Assembly: GCA_963995525.1 (NCBI GenBank)
Contig: CAXEFP010000909.1
Span: forward strand, 1 to 64,000
Length of the DNA stretch: 64,000 nt
Direction: 5' to 3'
Origin: Escarpia spicata
Taxonomy: Eukaryota; Annelida; Polychaeta; Sabellida; Siboglinidae
The notes under the pieces were generated by a model. The model did no database searches and was not told where the DNA came from. It saw only the letters and a list, made by a program, of their open reading frames with translations. This document shows, piece after piece, positions 1 through 11,030 of this stretch; positions within the stretch are counted from its first letter, which is position 1, and each line of letters opens with the position of its first letter. A program made the position numbers and the translations under genes.

Positions 1-1318
1 CTTCTTGATTAATGGCGAGATACAGCCAGTCTTGTATTTATCTGCAACAACGGACTCGTGCGAATCAACTAAGCTGACCAGCATATGATCGTATTGATCA
101 ACCAGTTCTTCTACGTTCAGCAAGTCAAGATCATCCGAACGGAACAGTGGAATGTCTTGTCGAAAAGACACTGCATCAATGGTGCATAACTTGCGATATT
201 TGATTTTCATCAAACCAGTGCGATGTTGAACAATGTATATGTTGAAATTCCCCGCAAAATGGTCAGAAAGGCCCGTGTCCCTAACGGTAACATTTCGAAC
301 AAGGGGTTCGTCCGTGCTGCGGGTCATGAGTACATCCAAAGTGTGTCCTTTCCTGTGGGTTGGCCCGCGAACATGCAACACCATTCCTGTGGCATTCACA
401 GAATTGATCAGTCGCCGTGCTTCAACATTTGCAGCGTTGTCAATATGAAAGTTAAAATCTCCCATGATAGTCCAGGTCCAGGTTTTACGGCATGCTAGTC
501 GATGAAACGGCCCCATTCTTTAAAAAACACAGTTGCTGACAAACCATTTTTCACTGTTGGCGGCGGGCGGTAAATAACAACGATTCTCATGAATGACGTA
601 AGTGTTTTCGGCCGGCACTCCATGTGTTCAAACGATCGAAACGCATCGGTATCCTGTTTGTGTAAGACGATTTCGGATTTAGGGATAATAATGACACCGC
701 CCCCTTTGCCGGTAGGGTGAGGCGCGGGCTTGATGGAATATCTATTTGGTATAATATTTGTAATCACACTGGCGTCGCTCGAAGGCATCAAACACGTTTC
801 GCATATCGCGAGATCATATCGAGATGGTTTTCAAGTATATGATCCGCAATGGCGAGTGTTTTGTTCCGACACGATTGTGCGTTAACGTAGCATACTCGTA
901 CGCCTTGATCGTGCTGTATATGTTTATACAATGGTAAAGTTATTAATTTTGGTACATTTCGGCTTGGTTGTGGCAACGTCGGTACTCTTGCGTAGTGAAT
1001 TATTGTCCCGATCTGTTTTGCGACTTTACGACCGCTACGGTGTTTACGTCTCTTAGACGAACGCTTGAAGATGCACAGTTGGTGAAGTAGAAGATTCACA
1101 CAGCAGGTCACCGGAGATCTGGTATACCTGGTTGCATTGGCGGCAGTTGACAACAACCTTGTCCTAGAATAACGCACAACTGACGCCATCGTTGACACAT
1201 ACGCACGTGTTGAAGTGCGTCTTGCGTCACTGCGTATCATCGGCGGTTGCACACAAGTTGTTCGTCGTCCGGTGTTGTCCAAGAATAGACCACAGCGTTC
1301 TGCTTGACAAGTTTGCAA
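1..1318 (-). pseudogene. LINE ORF2 5' part with endonuclease domain, decayed
   Basis: Read on the minus strand, this encodes the start of a non-LTR retrotransposon ORF2. About 788-1318 gives a basic leader followed by VRVCYVNAQSCRNKTLAIAD, the usual first strand of the apurinic-like (EEP) endonuclease. About 495-791 gives the GGGV and VVIYRPPP motifs. About 1-490 gives MGDFNFHID, HTLDVLMTR and GLSDHF, which are the catalytic Asn, Asp and His regions of the fold. The pieces lie in different frames, with a break near 788, so the copy is dead. The RT domain would lie to the left, outside the window. The enzyme nicks target DNA for target-primed reverse transcription. The family is L2/CR1-like by these motifs; the exact clade is not resolved. 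Confidence 0.85.
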
Positions 1319-1499
1319 CCGGTTCTCAAGGCAAGTGTATACGAATGTCGATTGAAAACCCTAACAGTCCGGCATCAGTAATCATTTTCAAGGAAAATGT
1401 AAACGTCCGAAGTAATGTATGTACCTTTGTACACGCACCTGAGAAATATTAAAACGTTCCTTGAATTGAAATACGTCAAACTTGTATCAATAAGACAGC

Positions 1500-1705
1500 T
1501 GTCGTGGGAGCTACTGCCAAGCACAACACCCCAAAACAATGTTATGCCATGAATGTTTAAAAATAAAATCGACACACACCTCAGAAGGGCGGTATACATG
1601 TAGATAAAAAAAGGGTTGAACTCTCTATAAGCCAAAAGGTTTCCTTGTCCACCTGCCATCTAGAGTTAATTATCTGCGTGGCAATCTTGTTAAATAACCT
1701 GAAGT
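1500..1705 (+). mobile_element. CR1-like LINE, 3' end fragment
   Basis: The plus strand reads MFKNKIDTHLRRAVYM, the usual C-terminal end of a CR1-type ORF2. It is followed by a 3' tail (ataagccaaaaggtttccttg) that also occurs near 58000-58060 after the better preserved CR1-like fragment at 57.5 kb. Both copies are therefore the same family. Only the last roughly 200 bp are present here, the common 5'-truncated form. Confidence 0.6.
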
Positions 1706-3130
1706 TATGCGGACGCGGCGGTAAAAAACTGTCAATAACCCCTTTCTTCTGATGTCACAGTTGTGTCAGTTAAGCAAGTGGAGAAACTGAAGAAAAGTTG
1801 AAGTGAAGATACAGCGACATGGCACAGCGGCAAAAACTTTTTTAACAGACCTCCCCCGCCCGTCTTCCCATTTCATCAGTTGAGACGAGGTAGGAAGCAA
1901 CGCTAGAGAGAGCGAGAAGACGGTGAAATTGCGGCTACGCAGTGACGAAACATTTTCAACAGTACCCCCACCATACTCGCCTTCACCCCCAGTCTTCCGA
2001 TGTTATCAGTCGAGCAGAGACAGTGGAGAAGCTGAAGTTACGGCGGTGCAGCAGCAACACATTTTCTGCGACTACATCATTTTGTTCGGCTCAAATCGAG
2101 AAACCCCCAACTGCACCTTAAGTTAAGCCTTAAGACTCACAAAAATGTCTGATTACACCCCCGCGAGGTTCACAAAAACTCATTGAGGCTCACAAAACGC
2201 TTCCAATTATACACCAACCAACCCCACCCCCTCCACTGCAACAGCAACACGTCTCTGGATGCAGGTTTTTCTTTGTGCGACAAATAGTGGCGATACATCA
2301 CGGGGCTTTGTTCATCAAGGTTAGAGGGAAATGCTTGTAGTTCCAACAGATGATACCACTGCTACTAGCAGTCCACGGACAGCCGTCTCAGGTCTGCTGA
2401 ACTGGAATGAAACGTAAGAAAGTTCATTCCAGCACGACACAGACGCCTTCAAACAATTATAGCTGTTGATGAGACGGTAGTTGTTTGAGTGTCAACATAG
2501 TGTGCTCGCGAGATCACTCAGAATAGCCTCAACTAGTCGTTTAGTTAGTTTATGGGTAGATGTCAACAACATCCCAATAAAAACCATTGCACCTAATATT
2601 TTATCATACCTTTGCAGACGTATGTTACGTGTAAACATCGAATCAAAACAGACATGCAAATAATATAGTTATTGTTATAAATCTAGGATCTCCATGCATA
2701 ATCTTTGCGCATCATCTTTGTCAAACACCCACACACAAACACGCACGCACGCACGCACGCACGCACGCACACACGCACACACGCACACAGGCACACACGC
2801 ACGCACATAAACACACACCGTGACGTATGGCCCTCGTTCACATTTTTACAACATTTACGTATATTCGCACAAGGCGTACTCATTCTGAGACTCCCTCTAT
2901 CCCCTGAATTAATGGCCTACAGCCACCCTGAACACATTGACATTGTGACCCGAGGAGGAACAATTATGATACCGAATTGATAAAGCGCTCTTTTCGTACA
3001 TAAAAGCCTGCTCAAAAGCGCTGTACACAATCAATAAAATAATCATAGACAGTAAAAACAAAGCATAAAAACGATAGCATGATAAAAAATGAAATATTAT
3101 AGAAGATTGGATATAATAAGATGAATACAT
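1700..3130. repeat. Dispersed repeat, copy A (about 1.4 kb)
   Basis: This segment is collinear with 12590-13965 at high identity, from the ggtaaaaaactgtcaataac stretch to the AT-rich end. Both copies contain a GA-rich/CT-rich part, an ACGC microsatellite and an L2-like LINE 3' tail. A shorter, more diverged piece lies inverted at 10832-11030. No convincing protein is encoded; the short ORFs here are not conserved between copies. It is probably a composite non-autonomous element or a segmental duplication that carries LINE tail sequence. No clear terminal repeats were found. Confidence 0.8.
2724..2820. repeat. (ACGC)n / (AC)n microsatellite
   Basis: A run of cacgcacgcacg and cacacacgcac units. 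It is shared in position with 13560-13640 in the second copy of the dispersed repeat, with different length and phase. ORFs reading HTRTHARTHA through it are artefacts. Confidence 0.95.
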
Positions 3131-3545
3131 ACATATATATGTATAGACTGTTTAAAAATGTAATAAAAACTAACTAGAAAGAGTTAAGCACCAAAATGGG
3201 TCAGGAACAAATGTGCTTTAGCAGCCTCTTGAGAGTGTTCAATGTTTTGGCTTCACGAATTTAGCCGGTAGCGCATTCCACAACTTGGCCGCTGAACACT
3301 GAAAGTTTCTGTCTCCGTAAGTAATTGTTCTATCCCTTGGAACTTCTAGTGTCACTGAATCCATGGATCATATATATATATATAGCGTTCCTTCTTGGTT
3401 GGTACACATTCAGCATGTCCGATATATATCCTGGAGCCTGTACATGTAGGGATTTATATGTGTGCATTAGGATTTTCAATTGCACACGATAGTATTGTAT
3501 AGTACGATAGTATTAGGAGAAGGTCGAATATATTAAGTACGTCGG
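2960..3545 (-). mobile_element. L2-like LINE, ORF2 C-terminus and 3' tail
   Basis: On the minus strand about 3180-3370 encodes ITYGDRNFQCSAAKLWNALP, the usual C-terminal end of L2/CR1-type ORF2 proteins (YGDRxFxxxxxxLWNxLP). It runs on into an AT-rich 3' UTR that ends near 2960 in a GCGCTTTATCAATTC tail. The same tail occurs alone at about 13780-13970. The reading frame is broken. The remaining part, 3380-3545, is AT-rich and not recognisable. Confidence 0.65.
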
Positions 3546-3619
3546 GCACTTGAGCCAGCTTTGCAACTTAATATATCCAGATCAGGAAGGCAATAACATG
3601 AAAACAAACTAAGAGCACT

Positions 3620-4098
3620 TATTTTGAAATCTAGGCCTATACTTTCATACAAGATCAGGCAACAGCGGTTCGTTGTAACGGTGGAGTCTCTGCTGCTGCA
3701 CGGATGCGAGTCTTGGACACTAACAAAGACACTCAGAACGCAACAGATGTGTGTTTTTACAAGTATGTTGCAAGCCATATTCAACATTAACGGGGAAAAC
3801 ACGTGTCGCTTGTATAGAGATACAAACGGAATTACCCAGAAGATCCAAGAAATAAGGGTGAGATTTGCTGGACATTGTTGTAGACATAAAGATGAAATAA
3901 TGATTGCATCCAAGACCATCCCGTTGCAGCAAACACATGGAAGAACAAGTCAGACCAGATTATACATTTATTGACTCGCTAAAGGAAATGTGGGGTTGGA
4001 ACCACGGGAACAAAGGACAGCGTGGGGACACGAAGAAGACTAGTGTTTGGAAAGAGAGTTCGACCCGAATGACCGACATGAGTGGAGTGAGAAAGTAG
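3620..4098 (+). pseudogene. LINE reverse transcriptase C-terminal fragment
   Basis: The plus strand encodes VTVESLLLHGCESWTLTKTL, then an LNI-type segment and VRFAGHCCRHKDEIM. This order (LLYGCE.WTLT, then R..(F/L)GH..R) is typical of the region after the RT palm in non-LTR elements of the RTE and related groups. A frame change near 3910-3940 leads into HMEEQVRPDY..DSLKEMWG, so the copy is inactive. No 5' part is present. Confidence 0.75.
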
Positions 4099-4320
4099 GC
4101 CCTTTTATGTAGATAACATAATATTACAACAAACCCGGCCAGACATTGCTCCCTGGTTCTCGTAATTGGTGTTGGCAAATTGAAATTTGGCTGTCACGTA
4201 CGTGTTGAAGTGAGCCACCTTTGCACGGCCTGACTGTTTATTCGTGCCTGCTGGCCCCGCTATAATATATACACTTGTGTATTGGACCGTGTGTCTGACA
4301 ATATTGCCGCACTCAACAAA

Positions 4321-5556
4321 TCAACAGCTGTAATTGAGTTTCCTCCAGGAACGCACAGCTAGACGTGAATTGGCAGTTGGCTTTAGAAGCTCTCTGGCGA
4401 TCGGCAATTTGTTTCTAGGCCTGCGACTCATCATGCATAACTGGGCTGGTGACATATTGCAGCTTTCCAGCGACGTAGTGCGGTAATCTAGCAAGGCCAA
4501 GTGTTTGTCTGTACACTTTCGCCAAAGTCGTTTCATAATCTGTACCGCTCTTTCTGCCTCACCGTTCGACTGTGAGAAGACAGGCGGAGGCGTGCAATGT
4601 ACGATCTGGTAGTCTTTGCAGAATAGCACAAATTCGCGAGACATGAACTGAGTCGCATTGTCAGATCTCAATTTTTCTACAATACCGTGTCGACTCATCT
4701 GTGACTTCAGGGAATCAATTGTTGCTGCGCTGCTCAGATTCTCGAGTTTGTCGACTTCTATGTACTTGGAATAGTAATACACAGCGATCAAGTAGTTATT
4801 TCGTTCCCACTCGAACATTTTCGCAGCTACCTCAATCCAAGGCAGATCGGGAGTTTTCGTTGGCCTGAGCGTTTCGGTTCGTTGCTTATTCTGGTGCGTA
4901 TTACACTCAGCGCAATCACTCACGAGATTTTCGATTTGTTGCGTCATCCCTGGCCAGTGTAGTGCTTCCCGTGCTCGTTGCTTGCATTTCGTTTTGCCCA
5001 TATGCGACTCGTGTATTTGTGCAAGCATGTTTGACGTCATGCTTGGCGGCACCACGATTCTCATACCTTTGTACACTACACCGTCAGATACGGAGAGTTC
5101 GTCACGTACTGTCCAGTACATTCTGATTGTGTGCGGTGTTTCCTGCTTTGTATCTGGCCAGCCCTTGAGGATCATAGCATGTAGCTCGTTCAGTTCATTG
5201 GTTGTGCATTCCTGGAACTGCTTGTATCGTGTATGTGTTACGGCGATGAAGTTGATCATATTGACCACGACAGGCTCACTATTAGGTACTGTATCGGGCA
5301 AGTGGGCATGACTCAGTGCATCTCCCATAGGGATTTCTTTGCCTGACTTGTACGTCACTTTTAGGCCGTACGGTTGCAGTCTTAGCAACATTGCTTGTAA
5401 CATCATGGGCGCTGATAGCAGTGGGGTTGCGCATATAGCCTGAAGTGGTTTGTGATCGCTCTCAACCGTTGTAGTTTTTCCAAAGATGTGGTAATGGAAT
5501 TTCTTGCAGCTATGCACGATAGCTAACATTTCATTTTCCAGTTGAGCATACCTCAT
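4321..5556 (-). pseudogene. gypsy pol: RNase H C-terminal part and integrase
   Basis: A 411-codon open frame. Residues 1-80 are the end of RNase H (the SDHKPLQAI motif). About 180-240 is the H2C2 zinc-binding domain, with HESHMGKTKC and CAECNTHQ (HxxxxH...CxxC). About 255-370 is the catalytic core. The second Asp (LRSDNATQF) and the Glu (QSNGEAERAVQ) are present. The position of the first Asp, normally in a VAxD(L/I)F motif, reads VAAKMFEW, a Lys. The frame is long and open, but loss of that Asp predicts no integration activity. The C-terminal GPY/F-type tail is short or missing. Confidence 0.9.
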
Positions 5557-6480
5557 CTATGTTGGTGTGAGCGCTCTCGATGTGTAGGCTACTGGACGAC
5601 CGTCTTGTAGGAGGACTCATCCTAGTCCGTTGCTACTCGCATCACACTGTATAGTGACATCTTTTGTCACATCGTAATACGCCAACACTGGCGCACTGCA
5701 ACAAAGGTCCTTCAGCTCTTCGAAGCTTCTCTGTTGTGGCTTGTCTCAGAGAAAATCGACGTATCGTTTCATCACATCCCGAAGTGGAGCGTCCATTGTA
5801 CTCATGTTTGGGATGTATTTCGACAGATATTGGACAAATCCAAGAAATCTGCGCACGTCTTCCTTGCTTTGGGGAACTGGCATTTTGTGTACTGCACGTA
5901 TTTTCTCTGAATATGGTTGCAACCCTGGTCTGTCACCAAGTGTCCAACGTAATTCACATGTGGCTGTTTTACTTGACACTTGTCAAAACTGAGCTTCAGG
6001 TTCCATTATGTTGCTCTCTCTCTACGCTTTTTCTGATGATCTTGTCGTGCTCCTGTGGCGTTTTGCCTGCGATCAGGATGTCGTCCATGCTGGCTCGTGC
6101 GCCATCGATGTCTTCTAGCATGTCGTCCATGATTCGATGGTAAATCTCTGGAGTCGACTTTATGCCAAACGGGAGGCGTAATCACCTGTATCTTCCGATC
6201 GGCGTGTTGAAAGTCGTTAGAAAACTTGATTCATAGTCGAGTAGGATCTGCAGGAATCCCGACTTTGGGTATATTTTGAAGAACACTTTGGCACCTGCTA
6301 TTGAAGCTATCACTTCTTCCACTGTCGGAATGGGGTAGTGCTCTCGTCTACTGGACTTGTTGAGGTCTTTGAGATCGGAGCAGATCCTCAACTTTTCATT
6401 GCAGATCACAGTGACCATGGAATTAACCCAGTCAGTGGGTTCTGTCACTTTAGTAATGTGGCCATCAGTTTCCATTTCTT
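5557..6480 (-). pseudogene. gypsy pol: reverse transcriptase and RNase H, fragmented
   Basis: About 6182-6475 encodes TEPTDWVNSMVTV, LRICSDLKDLNKSSRREHYP and IPTVEEV, the N-terminal fingers of Ty3-type RT. About 6060-6120 gives SMDDILIAG, the catalytic YxDD box with Ser in place of Tyr. About 5746-5979 gives VPQSKEDVRRFLGFVQYLSKYIPN, the connection to RNase H. These are in different frames, so the RT is split by at least two frameshifts. Confidence 0.85.
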
Positions 6481-6700
6481 TCAGTTACGTACGTATCTTT
6501 GCAGACAGTGCTTTTGGCTGACGCCTTGGTCCGTGTACAACTGGCGGTACAACAGGGTCGATCTTGAGGGAATACGTCCTTGTGAGCGTACCTGTAGTTT
6601 GCTGCAGGTACTTGTCAAGCTCATTGGCGACAGTGTGTATTCTTTCTATCGATCAAGCCTAGCTGCATGCTAGCATGCCCTGATAACAATGGTTTCTGGT

Positions 6701-7130
6701 CTACATGTACGATGTAGTACTGTACCTCAACGCATTTGTTTTGTACCGAGTTGGGAGTGTGACGTTGCCTTCTATCTTAATTGGGTGATGAGTGTACGAT
6801 TTGAACTTGCGAGCGGTCTTTGTGATTGGGTGATTGCACTGCATATCTCTGTACACGTTGTACGGCATCAGAGATTTCGTAGCGCCGGCGTCTGTGTGCA
6901 TATTGATGTGTGTTCCGTTTACATGTATGCTTTTCCACCATTCGCTTGTGATGGTATTGATCAGATGTGCGTCGCCGTCATCATCTGATTGCTCAAAGCC
7001 ACACATGTCCTCAACTAATCGACGCAAAATGTCACTTCTTATGACAGTAATGGCACTTGCTGTCCTTAGCGAGGCAACGTTCGTGCAATAAGTTGTACCC
7101 GCATTTCTGACATTTTCGTTGATCCTGGTA
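6701..7130 (-). pseudogene. gypsy zinc knuckle and aspartic protease
   Basis: The minus strand gives a zinc-knuckle-like Cys/His cluster near 7040-7110 (C..K...CHYCHKK..H), with at least one stop nearby. It is followed by a retroviral-type aspartic protease around 6860-6920: HTDAGATKSLMPYNVYRDM, where the usual motif is DTGA. Here the active-site Asp is kept (TDAGAT). The downstream part continues toward the RT linker. The frame is partly open (173 codons) but overlaps the gag frame differently from a functional polyprotein. Confidence 0.75.
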
Positions 7131-7190
7131 TCACGCTTTCTGTTTCGCATGGTCTTTGTGGAATCTGGACTGTGACCAGTTCCTCGAACG

Positions 7191-7815
7191 TCAAGGTATC
7201 CTCGGTTTTCCCCAACCTCCAATGTTCACGGCATGAACTGTGGGGTCTTCATCGACGTTTATCGCGCGCATACTTTCCTGGGACGTCTCGTAGTTCTGGT
7301 CAATATTCATGGCCATGTTTAGAGTCAGTTTGTATCCTTTCTCTAGACATTTCACGCGGACCGCGGCTTGCGATGATCTCAGGACAATTGCATCTCTGAG
7401 CATGCGGTCTTCTTCAGAATAGCGACAGTCTTTCACTAGAATTCGGAGATCCGTGACAAAATTGTCAAACTTTTCACCTGGATCTTGTTTACGTCGGTTG
7501 AAAGTGACAGTTGCGCGGATTCGGTTTGTCATCGGTGCGACATACTATGCATATTTGTTGTACACGCCTTGCAGAGTGGCGTTTTCTGCCGGATCGTCAC
7601 CCGTCGCTGGCATCCAGGTAAAGGTCTCGTATATCTCGCGTCCTTTGTCGCCGATGTACGTCATGAGGTAGTTTACCTTCGGACCTTCAGGTTTCGTTGC
7701 AAGCGGGCCTTTGAACGTAAACTCACAGTGCTGTTTGAAGCGCCGCCATTCCTTGTCTAGATTAGCCGCTTGCCAATTAGTGCAGGGTTTTCACCGGCGT
7801 TTGCCATGTCGACAG
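7191..7815 (-). pseudogene. gypsy gag fragment
   Basis: Two minus-strand segments in different frames match the Ty3-type gag core. About 7560-7815 gives LDKEWRRFKQHCEFTFKG and YLMTYIGDKGREIYETF. About 7191-7532 gives RATVTFNRRKQDPGEKFDNF, then VTDLRILVKDCRY. The order and spacing fit the retrotransposon gag family. A stop and a frame change near 7540 separate the parts. Gag would form the particle that packages the element RNA. Confidence 0.8.
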
Positions 7816-8164
7816 CCTGTTTCACAATTTATCGTTCTCCCGTAACCAAACACTCACAGCGTGTCGATGCCGTGCACCTTCGCCGAGTCTGCGGTAATTC
7901 TAGTCGCCCCGGTCATCCCCCAGACAAACTTTACAATTCCTGGTTGGCAGCAGAGCCAAGGCTGTTACCAGTAGATATACAATGTTATAACAGGAAACAA
8001 TATAACTTGAATTACTGGTCGCTGCCAACGTAGAAACGGGTGATCACCGAGCGATGCCTTGTTGCGAATTTCCAAAGTCATCTTTCGGCAAGTGGTCCGC
8101 CGGTATCCGTCGTATTTCACGCCCGACGGTGCCTGGAGTTAACTTACACATTATAGCCCGTAGT

Positions 8165-8360
8165 TTCGCCACCAAAGTCGTTTCACAATCTGTACCGCTC
8201 TTTCTGCCTCGCCGTTCGACTGTGAGAAGGCAGGCGATGACGTACAACGTTCGATCTCGTAGTCTTTGCAGAATAGCGCAAATTCGCGAGACGAGAACTG
8301 AGAGTCGCATTGTCAGATCTCAATGTTTCTGCAATACCGTGTCGACTCATCTGTGACTGG
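8165..8360 (-). mobile_element. Second gypsy integrase fragment
   Basis: This is a near copy (about 90% by eye) of 4519-4710, the integrase core region around the SDN motif, in the same orientation. It ends abruptly at ctgtgactgg on the right. It is only about 190 bp, so it is a scrap of another copy of the same family, or a local duplication of the first. Confidence 0.85.
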
Positions 8361-9838
8361 TAGTTTCGGTCTCTAAAACAACTTTTTACATTATTTTAGA
8401 GCTACTTCTAGACACCATTTAACATATCGTGACTCGACTATGGAATGGCAGTGTGGTAACTCTACGTTTATTGACAGCGGTACCCTCTGGCTGATCGCTT
8501 TGCGAAACTCTGAATTTAAGCATGAAATCGCTCACTAGATCAGTGGATGTCGGCAGGTCAGGTGGTCATAATAAAACTAATTTCAACCAACTGTGGCTCG
8601 TGTTACATGCAATGTTTAGGAAGTAGAAGCAATAATTATTCGAATACACAATACCGATCAGCTGCTCGTGCTAATGGGCGAACGTGTCATTATACATTGG
8701 TATTCCCAGAAGTCGTTAATTTATCCGTCTTCAAATTGGGGCTGGTATTTGCGCTGTCCTCACGGGTGATGCAGTCGCGACTGGCAAAGTCAATTACTAG
8801 TTTGATTCAGCTAACTTCCGCCCTTCGCGTAGGGGAGCAACCAGGTCTAATTTTGCATGGCAAACAGCCCTGGCTTGCGAGGATGCTGTACTGTACACTG
8901 TCTGCTCGGCGTCTCTCACACGCCTGACTGGGAAGCAACTCCGGCCGCTGGGAGCAAGATCCAGTCGGTTAGAGATAGAGACTCCCACCCGTAGCTCAGA
9001 CCAGATAGAAAGAACCAATGGCTTTTAGTGTCTCTTCCGAAAGACACAGGCAGTATGAGATGAACACCGCTCCCCTTTGTGAAAAAAAATCAAAAGATCA
9101 AAATAATGATAGGAAAGGTTGGCCCCACGATAATAAGGAAGCTTTGAGCCACTCCTGTAACGGTGTTAATACTTAATAAAGACCGGCACTGGAAGCTGTT
9201 GTATCCCGGCAAGCAGTGCCTGTTTCCCCTTCAGCGTCCGCATGATGGCGCAGCTACATATATGCATGTGTTCAGCGGGCAAGTCGAGGCGTTCTCGCGG
9301 TAGCAGTGGTCGGCAGTGAGGATACAAGCCGTACGCGACGAGGTCGCAGCGGTCAGACGGCGGCGCGTCCGAAGTGACGTGGTTGCCGACGGTAATTGGA
9401 AGCCACTACACCCGCCGATAGATGCTGGTTGTGCGTACGCCAGAAGACAGACGCGTTCAGCTTCCTTACGATGACGTAGAGTGGATGCTATAGGAAGAAA
9501 CAAGAAAGCCCAGGAAACATACCATGTCCTATTCAAAATCGATAATTCCGCAAGGAATTAAATATAGCAAACGATGTCACGATGTGTTTCACTTATTGAA
9601 GGAGTTTGAAAGCTGACATGAAACCGTGGTAGGCAATGACAGAATGCTAGAGCTGTTTCATAACTTGATATATTCACACGATGCACACATTAATATCATT
9701 GTTGGTGTGTAACTAAAAAAAGTCCGGTAATTTCTGGATCTCACCTGGAAGTAGAGGCCAATGATTTGTTAAGCATGCCCAGCTCGCACTGGGTCCGCAG
9801 CAACACGGCGGGGGTGACAGGCTAGGAGTAGTGGGGTA
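8361..9838. other. No recognised gene; short shared repeat near 8830-8960
   Basis: I see no protein family in the short ORFs here (for example 9231-9536 minus, Arg- and Ser-rich with no motif). The segment 8862-8892 (acagccctggcttgcgagga and neighbours) recurs at 10532-10562 in the same orientation. It flanks the 210-codon ORF at 9839-10471. GC content is higher here than in the AT-rich middle of the window. Confidence 0.5.
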
Positions 9839-10471
9839 CTACCCCTGCTCAAGAATATCGGCATCTATTTGGAATAGTAATTTGTGGCATACACAAGTTA
9901 CTATTCCAAATAGCACATTGGAATAGTAACTTGTGTATAACAGTTGCTGGCAGTCGGTGACGCGAAACTCGCTCAGCTCAACCGGCACTGTAATGCGAGT
10001 TGCTTGCGACAAGAAATACTCCAACACCTCCAGGTGGCGTTGACTGATCTTTCCGGTCGTGTGCATGTTCTGTAAGGGATATGTGATCGGGTCGACCTCA
10101 AACGGGAATATGAGCGGGTCGAAGAAGGTAACGAAGCGATCGAAGCCTCCGTCGCAGAGGAACACTGACATATGTATGTTGCTCAGCAGTTCCGGCTCGT
10201 CGTCATTGTTGTACTTCTGGCCGAGGTACGCCGCTATGACGATCACCGGATGTGTTGTGCACACGTGATCAGCCTGGTTGCCGTTGTGGACGCTGTGGCG
10301 TCGATAGAAACGGAAGGCATCGCCAATCACTGTCTTCACAACTTTCTTGTAGGTGCCGTTTGCTTTTATGTAGCAATAAAGCGAGTTCTTGATCCGGCTC
10401 ATTCGATCGCTCCGACGGAAGCACTCCGGCCCGTGGAGACGGAACAAATCTTCGAAGATGTTTGACGACAT
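9839..10471 (-). CDS. Hypothetical protein, 210 aa, no family recognised
   Basis: An intact open frame starting with MSSNIFEDLFRLHGPECFRR. It is the longest intact ORF in the window not explained by a known element. It has no signal peptide and no clear transmembrane helix. Composition is that of a globular protein (FYRRHSVHNG, VIVIAAYLGQKYNNDDEPEL, FVTFFDPLIFPFEVDPITYP). The last roughly 35 residues come from an imperfect palindrome at 9867-9945, so the natural C-terminus may be lost. It lies between two copies of a short repeat (8862-8892 and 10532-10562), which fits a gene carried by a mobile or viral insertion. That is inference. It could equally be one exon of a host gene. Confidence 0.45.
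   Translation of the reverse strand: MSSNIFEDLFRLHGPECFRRSDRMSRIKNSLYCYIKANGTYKKVVKTVIGDAFRFYRRHSVHNGNQADHVCTTHPVIVIAAYLGQKYNNDDEPELLSNIHMSVFLCDGGFDRFVTFFDPLIFPFEVDPITYPLQNMHTTGKISQRHLEVLEYFLSQATRITVPVELSEFRVTDCQQLLYTSYYSNVLFGIVTCVCHKLLFQIDADILEQG
9867..9945. repeat. Imperfect palindrome with a third arm
   Basis: atttggaatagtaatttgtg, a 4-base loop, then its near-perfect reverse complement ending ctattccaaat. It is followed at about 9919 by a third direct copy (attggaatagtaacttgtgt). It could form a hairpin with a stem of about 20 bp. It overlaps the 3' end of the 210-codon ORF. Confidence 0.85.
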
Positions 10472-10831
10472 TTGAGGAGTTTCTGTCAGCCAAGCAAGGA
10501 CAGATCAGCCAGGGCTGGCTAGCTTTGCATAGCGAACAGCCCTGGCTTGCGAGGATGCTGCGCACTAACATGACGTTTACTTTTGGTTGAACAGTTTATG
10601 TGGCAGCTGGCTGAGAAGCACCTGTTTCATGCCAACAAATCAAGCATTTATAAATCTATTATGGCAGGATAAACTATTATTGGAATTTTGGATGTTAAGA
10701 TCGAAACGTGACAATGCTGTGCCATGTCGTTACTTGTAGGCCTGTGTTTTCTTAGCAGGTGATTCAATGTTAGTGTATCTTAATTAATTAATACAGTAAT
10801 AATATCCACTGGCGCGGGAACGAAATTAACA

Positions 10832-11030
10832 TTGGGGGAGCGGAGCTTCAGCACCACTCCGCTCCGCTGTCGGATCATGACATCGAAAGACGGGGAGGGG
10901 GTGCTGTTGAAATGTTTTTGCCGCCGCAACGCCGTAATTTCAGCTTCTCCGCTGTCTCAGCTCTCGACTGATGACATCAGAAGAGGGGGGTCAGATTGGT
11001 TGTGCTGTTGCATATTTTATATGGCGACGT
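10832..11030 (-). repeat. Diverged inverted fragment of the dispersed repeat
   Basis: The reverse complement around 10905-10990 matches 12840-12910 and 1995-2065 (the part reading cagtggagaagctgaagtta) with perhaps 80% identity. It is an older, truncated third copy. GC is higher than in the surroundings. Confidence 0.65.

Larger units (their letters stand above)
4250..7830 (-). mobile_element. Ty3/gypsy LTR retrotransposon, decayed, minus strand
   Basis: In minus-strand order the segment has gag (7815-7191), zinc knuckle and protease (7130-6701), RT and RNase H (about 6480-5400) and integrase (about 5300-4321). This is the Ty3/gypsy order, with integrase after RNase H. The frame is broken several times, so no full polyprotein is left. 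I could not identify flanking LTRs by eye: the sequence beyond both ends is unrelated or already different repeats. A second integrase piece at 8165-8360 shows that a related copy landed next to it. The next four entries describe the parts. Confidence 0.9.

Noticed and set aside
788..1318. Independent Arg-rich gene on the minus strand
   Set aside because: Its C-terminal part is the start of a LINE endonuclease domain that continues in other frames down to position 1.
2683..3130. Membrane-protein-like ORF on the minus strand (SYYIQSSIIFHFLSCYRFYA)
   Set aside because: It is AT-rich LINE 3' tail sequence repeated at 13721-13984. Hydrophobicity comes from base composition.
5664..7091. Plus-strand ORFs over the gypsy region
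   Set aside because: They are shadows of the minus-strand gag-pol frames, which carry all the recognisable motifs.
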